This document shows, one piece after another, positions 35,733 to 48,011 of a DNA stretch of 64,000 nt. Position 1 is the first letter of the stretch; each line of letters begins with the position of its first letter. The DNA lies in the NCBI RefSeq assembly GCF_902713425.1, contig NC_081245.1, positions 3,709,108 through 3,773,107 of the forward strand. Reading direction: 5' to 3'. Source of the DNA: Acipenser ruthenus. Lineage: Eukaryota > Chordata > Actinopteri > Acipenseriformes > Acipenseridae. The translations under genes were made by a program, and so were the position numbers. The notes below the pieces were generated by a model. That model ran no database searches, was not told the origin of the DNA, and saw nothing but the letters and a program-made list of their open reading frames with translations.

Positions 35733-37329
35733 ATTTTCATTTTTGATTGGTATGGTAGTCTTAGTTTCTGAACTACTGAATTACTGCCTGACTTGAGTAT
35801 TTCCAGGGCAGAGATATCAAAAGTAAATTGGATGTCAGTTCTAACACCCACCTTGTTTAATGTAGTTATATTGAACCAGCTGGGGAGGGGCTGATTCACT
35901 GTATTGAAGTGATATTGTGCCAAATAAGGTGGGTGTAACATGATATAAAAGTACAGTAGATGTAATTCTGAAGTGATAAACAACTTCACATTTTACGTGT
36001 ACATGTTTCAGACATTAATGCTTCAATTTCAAATTCGATTTCCATTCCTATTAACTGATATTAGACAATTACATATTATAGAAGTTGAGAGCATGAAATG
36101 TCCGTATGATTTACTGATAACACACGTCACTATAAATTGGTGATGTCATTTTTCGACAGGCAGCTTCTTTAAAGTCCTTCTTTTTTTGAGGGTTATGTGA
36201 GAAGGCATTTTAAAGTTCTGTTAAACCTGCTCCTAACGCCCCACTCCATCGGTCAGGACCTTGACGTGGTGACGGGGCTTTTTACCAAAGCTGACCTGCA
36301 GTCTAGTGTTTTTTTTTCCACTAATGCTTACGCATTAAGTCCTGGATCGCACGTTACAATGGAAATATGCAATCTGATCATGTACTTGTTTTATTGTGAA
36401 GAATACAGAAAAAAAAGTTTGCTACATTTTTCAACATGTGCCTTTTTTGTGAATGTCTTTCTGGTTTGGACAACTACACCTGATACACAACCCACTAAAA
36501 TGACTGAGTGCAGATTTCTGCTTGCCCTGCAGTGCTCTGTTAAGGGTTCCCCAGGACTAAGACTGGACAACTCGGATCTAGATTGACTTCTACTCTAGCA
36601 TTTACACAAATCTGACATCCTGTATGCTTCATTAGTTAAGAGCCTGAATTATACACACTAAAGTCAGGGACAATATGTTGTGGTTAACAATCATATTGCT
36701 TCTAGTTCCAAATTTGTACTTTTGAGTGTTTGAAGTTATGGAAGAAACATTCTTACTTTATAGCATATGATATAATTTGGCTTCATACATATTTAACAAA
36801 TGCATATACAGTATTACTGATAACAAATGAACAACCACCAATCTGCAGACCTGCTTTGAGAATGACAGGCTCCATTCCAGGACGATGCCAATGATCTGAC
36901 AAACACTGTAGGAAGTGGCAACACATACCATGAGGGTGTATTACTTCATTTTTTAATGACAAGTTATATGGTTAAACTAAGAGAAATGTGTTTGCAGATT
37001 TAGTGCAAGACCATGCATGAATAATGCTAAAGATTAAATCTTTTGACCTGTTCATTCCTTTAATTTTTGACATTCCCTAAATGTTTCTCACAATATACAC
37101 TGAAGCTACTGTATAACCTATATTAATCATATTGGTGTAAATAACAATATTTGTTAATCACAAACTTATTGGCACATTTTCAATTAAAGTCTGTGTAAGT
37201 TAAGGTTAGTCTTAATTGAGTTAGTCACTATTAATCAATTAGAAACCACTACTTATCAATTTAGCAATATTATATATAAAAAAAACCATTAGTTGTAAAA
37301 CACGCACAGAAACTGAAGCAAAATAGTTT

Positions 37330-37725
37330 GTGCACTCAGCACAGCATGGTAAAACAAAGGAGTTGGATCCAGATGCGAGAAAAGCACTTGTTACAGTAAC
37401 TACTACAGCAGCAGGGGAATCGATAAAGAGAGTTGAGGGGAAAAAAATTGTAATACAAAAATCCACAATAATCAGGAAGTATTTGAAGACTAATTCAACT
37501 GAAAGCATGGAAAGGAATGGACGTCCCAGGAAAAGTACGACTATAGCATAAAGAACTGTTCGAGCAGCTCGCAAAAATCCACCATTAACAGCCAAGGATC
37601 TAAAGAAACATCTGGTATAGCAGTGTATGAAATAACTATACAAAGTCATCTAAACACAAAAGGCTTTTACGCGACCTTACCACATTTCACAACAATTAAA
37701 AAAATAATTTTGTCTGCAACTGTAT
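37330..37725 (+). mobile_element. Tc1-like fragment nested in the Ginger-like element, copy A
   Basis: The plus strand reads HGKTKELDPDARKALVT, KSTIIRKYLKTNS and NGRPRKST, then AARKNPPLTAKDLKKHL in another frame: the DNA-binding half of a Tc1-type transposase. The right end carries AATTTTGTCTGCAACTGTAT, similar to Tc1-like termini. Copies B and D carry it; in copy C it was deleted. Confidence 0.78.
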
Positions 37726-37922
37726 GTGTAATCATGACAACTCCCTGATTGTGATCCATAAGTACAGCAAGACTATAAACATCAACATGACTACCCACAA
37801 ATGTGTAGAAATTATTACCAGACTATACTTCTAACTTATTGTTTGTTATAAACATTTTTTTATTTGAAAAGTTACAATTGTAATATAACGTTTGCCAGTT
37901 GTGATCATTTAAGCTGTTCAAC

Positions 37923-37970
<48 letters not shown>

Positions 37971-37978
37971 TATTAGCA

Positions 37979-38036
<58 letters not shown>
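37923..38036. repeat. (ATT)n and (AT)n microsatellites
   Basis: ATT trinucleotide run followed by an AT run; the same pair occurs at 47593-47700, 54573-54660 and 63663-63775. Confidence 0.95.
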
Positions 38037-38038
<2 letters not shown>

Positions 38039-38345
38039 ATTAAACAAGACTTAATGTATTTTATATTTACTGTAAAAGCTATTATGTAATCACGTGAAGA
38101 GCAATCAAATAAAATACACAACCATTTATCATACAAAAAACATTGATACATATAAAAAAATTAATATAACACGAATAAATGACAATAAAAAAGCAAACGT
38201 AACTTTCAGTAAGTAAAATGCCGATGTTTTACCCTATCATTTCTGCATCACGAAATCTGATCGTCACGTGACTCGTACGCTAATATGTCACATGACTCAG
38301 GGGGGGACAAATTTGGCAGGGGGGCGAAATTTGCCATGACAACGG

Positions 38346-39279
38346 CAATGGATTCCTTGACCAGGGTGACCAGACGCCCCGGTAAAGCCGGGCTTGCCAG
38401 TTTTCAGACTTCATGTTTTTGTCCCGGTCAGAAACAGTAACATTATCTTCCCGGTTTTGTTATTTTGTACTCACATTGCTTATAAGTACACAACTGTAGC
38501 GATGTGCTGAGCAAGTTCACAGCAGAGTAATTTTATTATACAATCAATCATGTGAATCACTTGTTTTCTGATTATGTGTTTAATAATTCATATTCTGTTT
38601 AACGTCCTGGACCATGACTATGGATTTATTTATTTATTTATTTAATTGTATCTTGCCAGTGCCACAAGCTGTTCCTAAAATATACCTCCAATGAAGGCCG
38701 GATTAACCCATAATTAACTCTGACACTTTTGTAGTGAACATATGGCTCCCTCGATTTCCGTGTTAAATGAACACTTTGGAAAGTGTTAAGAAATTAACCC
38801 TGCTAGAGAGTAAAGTTTTCAACACTGTAGGAGTTTAAATGTCATCTCATTCAGTGTAAGTTTAACTATATTGTGGTGTAAGTGTAAATGTCACACTGCT
38901 ATTTAGTAATTTTAACTCACTCAGAAATATTCAGCTTCATAGATTAAATACTATGCTATAGGAATACTTGTAAGACAAAGCACTAATTAAATACACTTCA
39001 TACAAATTCTAAAAAGGGATCCAGGCACATGACTCTATTAAATCAAAGCATTTATTTCACAAAATACACCTTTTGGACACCAAGTACAGTTTATAATTTT
39101 TGGATGTCAGTTACTCTTAGAAAACAGTGTTCATCCACAAGAATAACTGATGGTAAAGGAAAAAAAAGTACACTTGAATATCATTTTACAAATCAAAATG
39201 TCCTCACTGCCATCCTGGGTTATTTTGTACTATTTCTGTAGCCCAACTTGTAATTCACACAAATGCATTTAACTCCAGA
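38346..39279. other. non-coding spacer of unit A
   Basis: It contains the hAT-like CAGGGTGACCAGACG motif (about 38363) also seen after gene 1, and a small palindrome AACACTTTGGAAAGTGTT near 38768-38785 that may mark a decayed MITE. No gene is recognised. Confidence 0.5.
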
Positions 39280-41445
39280 ACATGACATTTTGTTACTCTT
39301 TCACTTTAACTCGGGAGATTTTGATATCACAGCCAAAAGTTTGTGTCCATGGTGAGTGGTTTGGTTGCCTTTGGATCTCATATTTTGGACGTTCTTTGTG
39401 AACACACATTTGGCTGCGATTTCTAAATCTCCACAATTCAATGGAAGCAGTGACAAACCTGCACCTTCTGTGGAAGGAGTGATATTTACATCTTCCTTTA
39501 TATCTCCATATTTATAGAAATTCCCATTGCATAACCAGCCCTCAAAATGCCACGATACTTATTTCAATTCCAAAACTATAGAACTTCAAATCAAAATACA
39601 ATGTTGTGGTTGGCATCTACATTAAATAACTCACTGGAACCGCATGCAAATCAGGTTCTTCAAAGCCATATGAAGTCTGAAGATCAAATGGAACGTTTTA
39701 AGGAAAATCATTTAAAGCTCGTGTTTTAAGAGGTCCACATTCAATAGTCTTTATTGATAAAGACTCCCAGTGGCATGCTGTAGCTATTTGGTGTTTTTGG
39801 GCCAGTGATTTGATAATAGTTTTGAAATTCTTTAACACTGTTTTTAATAAACTTGTGCTTTGCCTCAAATCTCATTGCCCAGAAATGCAATAATGGATCT
39901 ATTTCTCTGATGCATCTGGGATAATGGATCATGAAATGGTGCTTTGGAATCGAATTGCATTGTGGGTATAGGTCTCTGAAAAGCTCATGATGTTCTGCAA
40001 TTAGGTGCTTGAGTTTATTATTATTAATTTCTTAGCAGACGCCCTTATTCAGGGCGACTTACAATTGTTACAAGATATCACATTATACATATATCACATT
40101 TTACATACAATTACCAATTTATACAGTTGGGTTTTTACTGGAGCAATCTAGGTACAGTACCTTGCTCAAGGGTACAGCAGCAGTGTCCCCCCACCTGGGA
40201 TTGAACCCACGACCCTCCAGTCAAGAGTCCAGAGCCCTAACCACTACTCCACACTGCTACCCGCATAGCACTGAGCTCTATCCCATTGCCAGACTGCTCT
40301 AGATTGAACCTTGGACGATTCTTTCTCTCCAAGAAACCATAATTCTAAGAGTGAATTCTATGATGTCATGCTTGGAGATGACACTGTCAGAGAGAGAGCC
40401 AAAAAGCAACTTCATTTCATACTGGGGGACGCCTTCGAGGACATCGCGCATAATATCAAAAGCAAAATGATCAGAAATGTGAAAGAAACTGTAAGTCATT
40501 CAGCAAACAATATCGCTTCAGTCCAAAGGAGGAGGGTCATGTAGGGTCTGCTAACAGATCATTGCAATGCTGTTCATGCAAAACTCTGTCACGTAATATG
40601 ATGTTAGAATCATCGTCGCTGAATACTGACTCAGGCGCATTCTTATCAATCAAGCGGAGTCGACAGAAAAAAACTGAACTGAAAGATTCCCTGAACCCCA
40701 GAAGTGTGTGCACCCCTAAGGTATCTCCTGTGAACTGAGCAACTGTACCATCAATTGGTTCTTCAGAAAAGGGAACTTTAATTCCAGTACTTTCAAGAAT
40801 TTTTAAATCATCAACGTGAGGTTGTAATATAGCATTAAATCCATACTTTTTAATATCTTGTGTGTGCAACAGTGAAACAAGGTGAATATTCATTAGTGCT
40901 GAATTTACATTTTGAGAAAGATTTCTAAGAATAAAATATAAGCTTCCAATTTGATGTATCCCTTGCTTGGATCCTAATGGGTTTGCAGTTTCAAAGTCAT
41001 CCTAGTAAAGTTGTATTTGAAATGCATTTTTATGCCGAGAGAAAAGTGGATGATTTCTATAGCAGCTGCCGTCACCAAAAATCTTTATAAACCGCGTTTT
41101 GTTCACAGGGTTGTACAATAGGATTACAAATGTCTGGAATCCTAAATATAAACTTTAGAGTTTCTAACAATGGAATATAGATACACTTGTCAGTTACAGG
41201 ATCGTGATCATATGTGCCTGTATCCCGGTTTCTTCTGCTGTCAAATCTTACTCCTAGAGGGATCTCAACAGACTCCACTACACCTCATTTTTCACTTAAT
41301 TGTTTTTTTCCATTTAGCTTGAGTATTAAAGTTTGTAAATGGATTTTCAAAGCTGTCGAAGCTTTTCTCCATCTTAGATCTGATGGCGTCGTGAGAAGAT
41401 ACGAAGCTCATTACATCATCTTTTATATCTGAATGCAATTCATGC
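39280..41445 (-). pseudogene. degenerate DNA-transposase-like gene, unit A
   Basis: Minus-strand pieces in changing frames keep a consistent order: HELHSDIKDDVMSFVSSHDA, SFENPFTNFN, VEIPLGVRFDSRRNRDTGTY, YIPLLETLKFIF, FETANPLGSKQGIHQIG, MNIHLVSLLHTQDIKKYGFN, FTGDTLGVHTLLGFRESFSS, DIMRDVLEGVPQYEMKLLFG, HYPRCIREIDPLLHFWAMRF. They match uncharacterised transposon-derived proteins common in fish. The D-I-M-x-D-x-L-E-G motif hints at CACTA/EnSpm-like transposases, but I am not certain. It is interrupted by a SINE (40019-40260) and by frameshifts and stops, so it is not functional. Confidence 0.6.
40019..40260 (-). mobile_element. tRNA-headed SINE (family 1)
   Basis: Minus-strand copy inside the transposase-like remnant, with head GCAGTGTGGAGTAGTGGTTA and tail CGCCCTGAATAAGGGCGTCT. 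Its right flank is shared with unit C's SINE at 56034. Confidence 0.9.
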
Positions 41446-41480
41446 ACAAGTTTTCAATGACATATTTTCAATGACAGATG

Positions 41481-41665
41481 TAAGTATCTCTGACCAGCAA
41501 AGTGACTTGAAAGATTTTTCTTTAGAATCACCGGGAACTTCACAAAGCTGCTACTTGACGAAGGAACTCGCCCAAGAAATGTGTGCGTCTGTAATTGCAA
41601 AACTGCAGGGTTGTTGTGTAGCTACTAATGTTCTAACATCTGTCATTGGAAATATGGACCCTTAA
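41481..41665 (+). pseudogene. inverted transposase-like fragment
   Basis: The plus strand reads SDQQSDLKDFSLESPGTSQS and CASVIAKLQGCCVATNVLTS, then VIGNMD. The last part echoes the minus-strand EILPSLIGNMEELVHELHSD beside it (best read in unit B). This suggests two oppositely oriented pieces of the same gene family meet here. Confidence 0.4.
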
Positions 41666-41671
41666 ATTGAC

Positions 41672-41765
41672 AAGAAAATAGGAGGCACTTTTTTTACACA
41701 GAGACTGGTGAGGGTCTGGAAGCCACTCCCCAGTAATGTTGTTGAAGCTGACACCCTGGGACCCT
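41672..41765 (+). mobile_element. short CR1-like fragment
   Basis: GAAAATAGGAGGCACTTTTT and the following CCCAGTAATGTTGTTGAAGC match the RT C-terminus of the window's CR1-like family. It marks the join between units A and B. Confidence 0.75.
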
Positions 41766-41993
41766 TCCTCTCGTCTGCGGTACTTCGTGTGGCAGGAGGT
41801 GTCAGCAGTAGCATTTGTTTTAATATATATACAGGTTAAGATGTGCGCGGTCATTTTTACATGTTTGCCTGAGCTTTCTCAACCCCCCCAGGATACATTC
41901 TGTGCCTCCCCAGTTTCAGAAGCACTGCTGTAGGAAACAGGGCTACAATCATTTGCATACACAGCAGGCTTGGGGTTTTTTGAGTTGAATTCA

Positions 41994-41999
41994 TTTATT
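41994..41999 (-). promoter_or_regulatory. possible polyadenylation signal, paralogue 3
   Basis: AATAAA on the minus strand about 120 nt past the stop codon. Confidence 0.4.
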
Positions 42000-42115
42000 T
42001 TCACAGCTCTCTGCATTTGAAACCGACGAGAGAGACGCAGGGTCTGCTTTGGTATTCTGGTGTGATTGAGATGCTTTCATTAAGAAAACTGAATTTTTTT
42101 TTTTTTGTAAGTGTC

Positions 42116-44634
42116 CTACCTGACAACATCTCTGTGAACTAGACTGTGTTTCTTTAGTTTTTTTGACTCTGCAAATCTCTTCCCACACTCACTACACTCA
42201 AAAGGTTTCTCTCCCGTGTGGGTTATGAGGTGTGTTCTGAGGTTGTCCTTCCGACTCAAACTCTTCCCACATACTGGACACTCATACGGTTTCTCTCCTG
42301 TGTGAATTCGCTGGTGAGTTTGCAGTCTACGTTTCTGTTTAAAACTCTTCCCACAGTCAGAACACACAAATGGTTTCTCTCCCGTGTGAATTCGCTGGTG
42401 TAACTGAAATTTACATTTCTGATTAAAACTATTCCCACAATCAGCACAGTGAAACGGTTTCTCTCCCGTGTGAATTCGCTGGTGTGCTTTAAGTCTATGT
42501 TTACGATTAAAACCTTTCCCACAATCAGCACATTGAAACAGTTTATCTGTACTGTGAGTTAGCTGGTGTCTTTGAAGGTCAATTTTCTGATTAAAACTCC
42601 TCCCACAATCAGCACAGTGAAACGGTTTCTCTCCTGTGTGAATTCGCTTGTGTCTGTGAAGGTTACGTTTGTGATTAAAACACCTCCCACAATCAGCACA
42701 GTGAAACGGTTTCTCTCCTCTGTGAATTCGCTGGTGTCTTTGAAGGTTACATTTGTGATTAAAATGCCTCCCACAGTCAGGACACTCGTATGGTTTCTCT
42801 CCCATGTGGATTTTTATGTGGTGTGTTCTGAGGCTGTCTTTCCGATTGAAACTCTTCCCACATACTGGACACACATACGGCTTCTCTCCTGTGTGAGTTA
42901 ACTGGTGTGTTTGCAGTCTACGTTTCTGTTTAAAACTCCTTCCACAGTCAGAACACACAAATGGTTTCTCTCCTGTGTGAATTTGCTGGTGTAACGGAAG
43001 TTTACATTTCTCATTAAAACTCTTCCCACAATCAGCACAGTGAAACGGATTCTCTCCCGTGTGAATTCGCTGGTGTGTTTTCAGCTTTTCCCGATCACTG
43101 AAATTGGTGACACATTCAGAACAGTGATACAAAATTTGCTCTGAAGGAACCTGCTGTGGAGTTTGTAAGGAAATGAAGTTGCCCTGGGTTGCAGAACTGT
43201 CAGGATGTGGAGTCGCTGTATATCCCACAGGAAGTGGTCGGCTATCTTGTGCAGAAAGATTCTGAACCGAGCGAGTTCTCAGTTTCTTCACATAATCATC
43301 TTGGGGAGTCGACTCTCTGTGTTTCTGCTTACGCTGCAGTTTCCCATCAGTAGAGATTTTGCTCTGGGGTGCTGAAGTGGAGGTGCGTCTTCCTAGATCT
43401 GCTTTAGAAGCGCAGGAAACAGAAGCCAAGGTTACTGCACAGCATTGAATCACAGCCACTTTCCTGCAAGGCTGCACCTCACATCCATCACTGTTAACAA
43501 TTAGAACAATGAATAGCAAGAAAGATGATAAACTCTTAATCCTTCACAAAACAATTGCAATTCTTATATAAACTGTATTTTTGACATTCTACTCACAGGC
43601 TGTGCTGCTCGTGGACGGCATCGCTCCTTCCTCCTTTCCATCTGCATCTCTTTCCTGAGGGGGGTGATGTTTCCTCTGAATGGACCCCAGCACAGTGCCC
43701 TCTTCTCCAACACTAGAACCAGTGTCTTCAGAGACAGGCTGATTGGGTTTCATGCAGATCTGTTCAGGAGGATAATCCTCACAGCGGCTAGATTCCATCT
43801 TAACTATATTCTCCTCCAGTGTATTGACTTTATTTTCTTTACTAACTTCCTCTGTGATGTGATCACACTCCAGCTCTAAAGCCTCCTCTTTAATGTGGAC
43901 AGGTTCAAGTTCAGGGATCTCTTTACTTTCTACAATTGTCAGGTCTGTAATCTCCATTATTCTTCCACACCACTCCTGATCACAGATTTCCTCTTTTGTG
44001 TAAACAGCTTCTATCACTGGACCCTCCTCTGCTTCACTGAAAGCACGTCTCTCTCCAGAATCTGTGTGAAACAAAATTATACATGCTTTTAACTCTCACT
44101 GTACAAATAAATACAATCATGTAATTCTGAGGAGTTTATAACTGTATGAAATAACACATCATGGATATTATATATGCAACATTGTGAACGGTGCCTTCTT
44201 CAAGGAAACACAATCATTACAGTAGTGCTGTATTTAATTGTATTTTATTTTTAAATGACCGGAAGGCATACAAGAACCATAACATTATTAAACTCACCTT
44301 GAACTCTGGTGAATAATCCCTGGTTCTCGTTCCTCTGAAAGTCTTGTTCATTGCAGTCGGGGTTCATGTTTCTGAGAGGTTGTTTAATGTCTGCATCTGC
44401 AGCGTTCATGCATTCCCGCACTGCTTTCAACTCGCTCTCTGATATTTCCAATCTCAGCTTCAGACTTTCATTCTCTTTCTCCTTTCCAGCCATTTCCATT
44501 CGGAATTCAGTGAATTTGCCGCCGACAACTTTTGTGATTTCGCACAAGACGGTGTCTACAGCCGCTTTCACTGCGTGCTCGATGGTAGAGGCGAGCTCGT
44601 CTTGAAAGAACGACACGGAGACACTGACGACCAT
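42116..44634 (-). CDS. zinc-finger paralogue 3, intact, 12 fingers
   Basis: Exon 1 is 44298-44634, exon 2 43597-44061 and exon 3 42116-43398, all phase 1 with introns of 236 and 198 nt. The predicted protein is 694 aa: start [16 protein letters not shown], coiled coil about 43-77 ([20 protein letters not shown]), acidic region 113-267 with IKEE (169-172) and VKME (199-202) SUMO-consensus motifs, linker 268-358, and 12 C2H2 fingers from about residue 360 to near the end (tail VHRDVVR). Finger 4 has one extra residue between its final histidines (HHIKIH). The exon-3 acceptor is CTTCTAAAGCAG|ATCTAGG. This is the only paralogue with no evident defect, so it is the best candidate for an active gene. 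The start is the ATG just after GTGAAG; a GTG two codons upstream is not preferred. Confidence 0.88.
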
Positions 44635-44858
44635 CTTCACTGACTGTTAGCTTGAGACTGATATCCTTTCTGTATTCACGCTTTTATTATGAATAATATT
44701 GGGAGCCTCTCTTTGTTATTCAGTCAGCACTTGACTTATTTAGCAAGTTTCTCTGCTGCTGCAGCTCAACAACCCCACGCAGTCCCACACACACACAATG
44801 TAAACAAACCCGTACACACTTCCGCTTCCTCCCTGCTCCCATGGAGACGAGCGCGTCG

Positions 44859-44880
44859 TGACGTCACGGTAGCGGATTGG
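44859..44880 (-). promoter_or_regulatory. CRE plus inverted CCAAT promoter core, paralogue 3
   Basis: TGACGTCA at 44859-44866 and GATTGG at 44875-44880, 225 bp from the start codon. The bases following the CRE differ from genes 1-2 (CGGTAGCG versus CGTTAGCG). Confidence 0.65.
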
Positions 44881-44917
44881 CGCCTCCTGCTGGAAACACC
44901 CGGATGGAAGCTGACGG

Positions 44918-47610
44918 TCTCGTGCCAAATTTGTCCCCCCCTGAGTCATGTGACATGTCAGCGTTCTGTTGCTAAGCGCGTCACTGCTTTTGCTCCACAG
45001 ATCTTGACACTGACAGTTGGAGTTCTTTGGCGCCGTCGTACAATTGTAATCAAATAATTTCTCTTTTTACAGGACAAATTTGTAATACTGTGTTTTTTTC
45101 CCCCTCAGAAAACTACATTTATCAATCGATATGGATCACTTGAGAGCGGTATATCGCTACCTCAGCACAGGTGAGTATCCTGAACAAGCCACCAAAGAGG
45201 AGAAGAGGGGTATCAGAAAGAAAGCCAGTACATTCGTTTTGAAAGGTAAAAAAAATAGAGAAATATTGAAAATTAATATTAATACATTATAAGTTATTGA
45301 AGCCGCCCTGTATTTTTGAAGATGTACATCTAAATAAATGATAAACGTGTGTGTGTGTAATATATATATATATATATATAATTTTCATTTTTGATTGGTA
45401 TGGTAGTCTTAGTTTCTGAACTACTGAATTACTGCCTGACTTGAGTATTTCCAGGGCAGAGATATCAAAAGTAAATTGGATGTCAGTTCTAACACCCACC
45501 TTGTTTAATGTAGTTATATTGAACCAGCTGGGGAGGGGCTGATTCACTGTATTGAAGTGATATTGTGCCAAATAAGGTGGGTGTAACATGATATAAAAGT
45601 ACCTTAGCTGTAATTCTGAAGTGATAAACAACTTCACATTTTACGTGTACATGTTTCAGACATTAATGCTTCAATTTCAAATTCGATTTCCATTCCTATT
45701 AACTGATATTAGACAATTACTTATTATAGAAGTTGAGAGCATGAAATGTCCATATGATTTACTGATAACACACGTCACTATAAATTGGTGATGTCATTTT
45801 TAGACAGACAGCCTCTTGAAAGCCCTTCTCTTTTTGTGGGTTATGTGAGAAGGCATTTTAAAGTTCTGTTAAACCTGCTCCTAACGCCCCACTCCATCGG
45901 TCAGGACCTTGACGTGGTGACGGGGCTTTTTACCAAAGCTGACCTCCAGTATAGTGTTTTTCTTTTTCACTAATGCTTACGCATTAAGTCCTGGATCGCA
46001 CGTTACAATGGAAATATGCAATCTGATCATGTACTTGTTTTATTGTGAAGAATACAGAAAAAAAAGTTTGCTACATTTTTCAACATGTGCCTTTTTTGTG
46101 AATGTCTTTCTGGTTTGGACAACTACACCTGATACACAACCCACTAAAATGATTGAGTGCAGATTTCTGCTTGCCCTGCAGTGCTCTGTTAAGGGTTCCC
46201 CAGGACTAAGACTGGACAACTCGGATCTAGATTGACTTCTACTCTAGCATTTACACAAATCTGACATCCTGTATGCTTCATTAGTTAAGAGCCTGAATTA
46301 TACACACTAAAGTCAGGGACAATATGTTGTGGTTAACAATCATATTGCTTCTAGTTCCAAATTTGTACTTTTGAGTGTTTGAAGTTATGGAAGAAACATT
46401 CTTACTTTATAGCATATCATATAATTTGGCTTCATACATATTTAACAAATGCATATACAGTATTACTGATAACAAATGAACAACCACCAATCTGCAGACC
46501 TGCTTTGAGAATGACAGGCTCCATTCCAGGACGATGCCAATGATCTGACAAACACTGTAGGAAGTGGCAACACATACCATGAGGGTGTATTACTTCATTT
46601 TTTAATGACAAGTTATATGGTTAAACTAAGAGAAATGTGTTTGCAGATTTAGTGCAAGACCATGCATGAATAATGCTAAAGATTAAATCTTTTGACCTGT
46701 TCATTCCTTTAATTTTTGACATTCCCTAAATGTTTCGCACAATATACACTGAAGCTACTGTATAACCTATATTAATCATATTGGTGTAAATAACAATATT
46801 TGTTGATCACAAACTTATTGGCACATTTTCAATTAAAGTCTGTGTAAGTTAAGGTTAGTCTTAATTGAGTTAGTCACTATTAATCAATTAGAAACCACTA
46901 CTTATCAATTTAGCAATATTATATATAAAAAAAACCATTAGTTGTAAAACACGCACAGAAACTGAAGCAAAATAGTTTGTGCACTCAGCACAGCATGGTA
47001 AAACAAAGGAGTTAGATCCAGATGTGAGAAAAGCACTTGTTACAGTAACTACTACAGCAGAAGGGGAATCGATGAAGAGCGTTGAGGGGAAAAAAATTGT
47101 AATACAAAAATCCACAATAATCAGGAAGTATTTGAAGACTAATTCAACTGAAAGGATGGAAAGGAATGGACGTCCCAGGAAAAGTACGACTATAGCATAA
47201 AGAACTGTTTGAGCAGCTCGCAAAAATCCACCATTAACAGCCAAGGATTTAAAGAAACATCTGGTATAGCAGTGTATGAAATAACTATACAAAGTCATCT
47301 AAACACAAAAGGCTTTTACGCGACCTTACCACATTTCACAACAATTAAAAAAATAAAAAGCGTCTTGAATGATCTTTAGTTAAGGGTGTCAATAATTTTG
47401 TCTGCAACTGTATGTGTAATCATGACAACTCCCTGATTGTGATCCATAAGTACAGCAAGTACAGCAACATCAACATGACTACCCACAAATGTGTAGAAAT
47501 TATTACCAGACTATACTTCTAACTTATTGTTTGTTATAAACATTTTTTTATTTGAAAAGTTACAATTGTAATATCATTTAAGCTGTTCAACTTTATTATT
47601 ATTATTATTA

Positions 47611-47655
<45 letters not shown>

Positions 47656-47657
47656 TA

Positions 47658-47700
<43 letters not shown>

Positions 47701-48007
47701 TGTAATTAAACAAGACTTAATGTATTTTATATTTACTGTAAAAGCTATTATGTAATCACGTGAAGAGTAATCAAATAAAATACACAACCATTTATGATAC
47801 AAAAAACATTGATACATATAAAAAAATTAATATAACACGAATAAATGCCAATAAAAAAGCAAACGTAACTTTCAGTAAGTAAAATGCCGATGTTTTACCC
47901 TATCATTTCTGCATCACGAAATCTGATCGTCACGTGACTCGTACGCTAATATGTCACATGACTCAGGGGGGGACAAATTTGGCAGGGGGGCGAAATTTGC
48001 CATGACA
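44918..48007 (+). mobile_element. Ginger-like DNA element, copy B
   Basis: Same position and ACGG flanks (44914-44917, 48008-48011) as copy A, so it was inherited by duplication. The integrase-like exon starts at 45131. It carries the nested Tc1-like piece at 46979-47414 and has a shorter AT run than copy A. It looks broken or non-autonomous. Confidence 0.75.
46979..47414 (+). mobile_element. Tc1-like fragment nested in copy B
   Basis: Counterpart of 37330-37725. It keeps GGGTGTCAATAATTTTGTCT near the right end, typical of Tc1-like termini; copy A lost about 35 bp there. Confidence 0.78.
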
Positions 48008-48011
48008 ACGG

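Larger units (their letters stand above)
35204..38341 (+). mobile_element. Ginger-like DNA element next to promoter, copy A
   Basis: Flanked by ACGG (35200-35203 and 38342-38345), present once at the empty site before gene 1. The ends pair imperfectly as TCTCGTGCCAAATTT and the complement of AAATTTGCCATGACA, then more strongly as CTGAGTCATGTGACAT. One end is 5'-TGT when read inward, as in integrase-type elements. It holds one exon resembling a Ginger/gypsy-type integrase N-terminus (35417-35545), a nested Tc1-like fragment and microsatellites. No integrase core was recognised, so it looks broken or non-autonomous. Family assignment is inference; the boundaries come directly from the empty site. 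Confidence 0.75.
29700..41765. repeat. segmental duplication unit A (paralogue 2 module)
   Basis: It begins near CCCTTCCTCTCGTCTGC and holds gene 2, its promoter, the inserted element, transposase-like debris and a CR1-like piece. The same order recurs in units B (41766-49983), C (49984-57365) and D (57366 to the end). Each later unit differs by private insertions and deletions. The left boundary is approximate. Confidence 0.7.

Noticed and set aside
36197-36586. 129-codon plus-strand frame inside the Ginger-like element as a gene
   Set aside because: Not recognised and split differently in copies B and D; no codon-level evidence for function.
37239-37649. 136-codon minus-strand frame repeated in units A, B and D
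   Set aside because: It is antisense to a Tc1-like transposase fragment, which explains its conservation.
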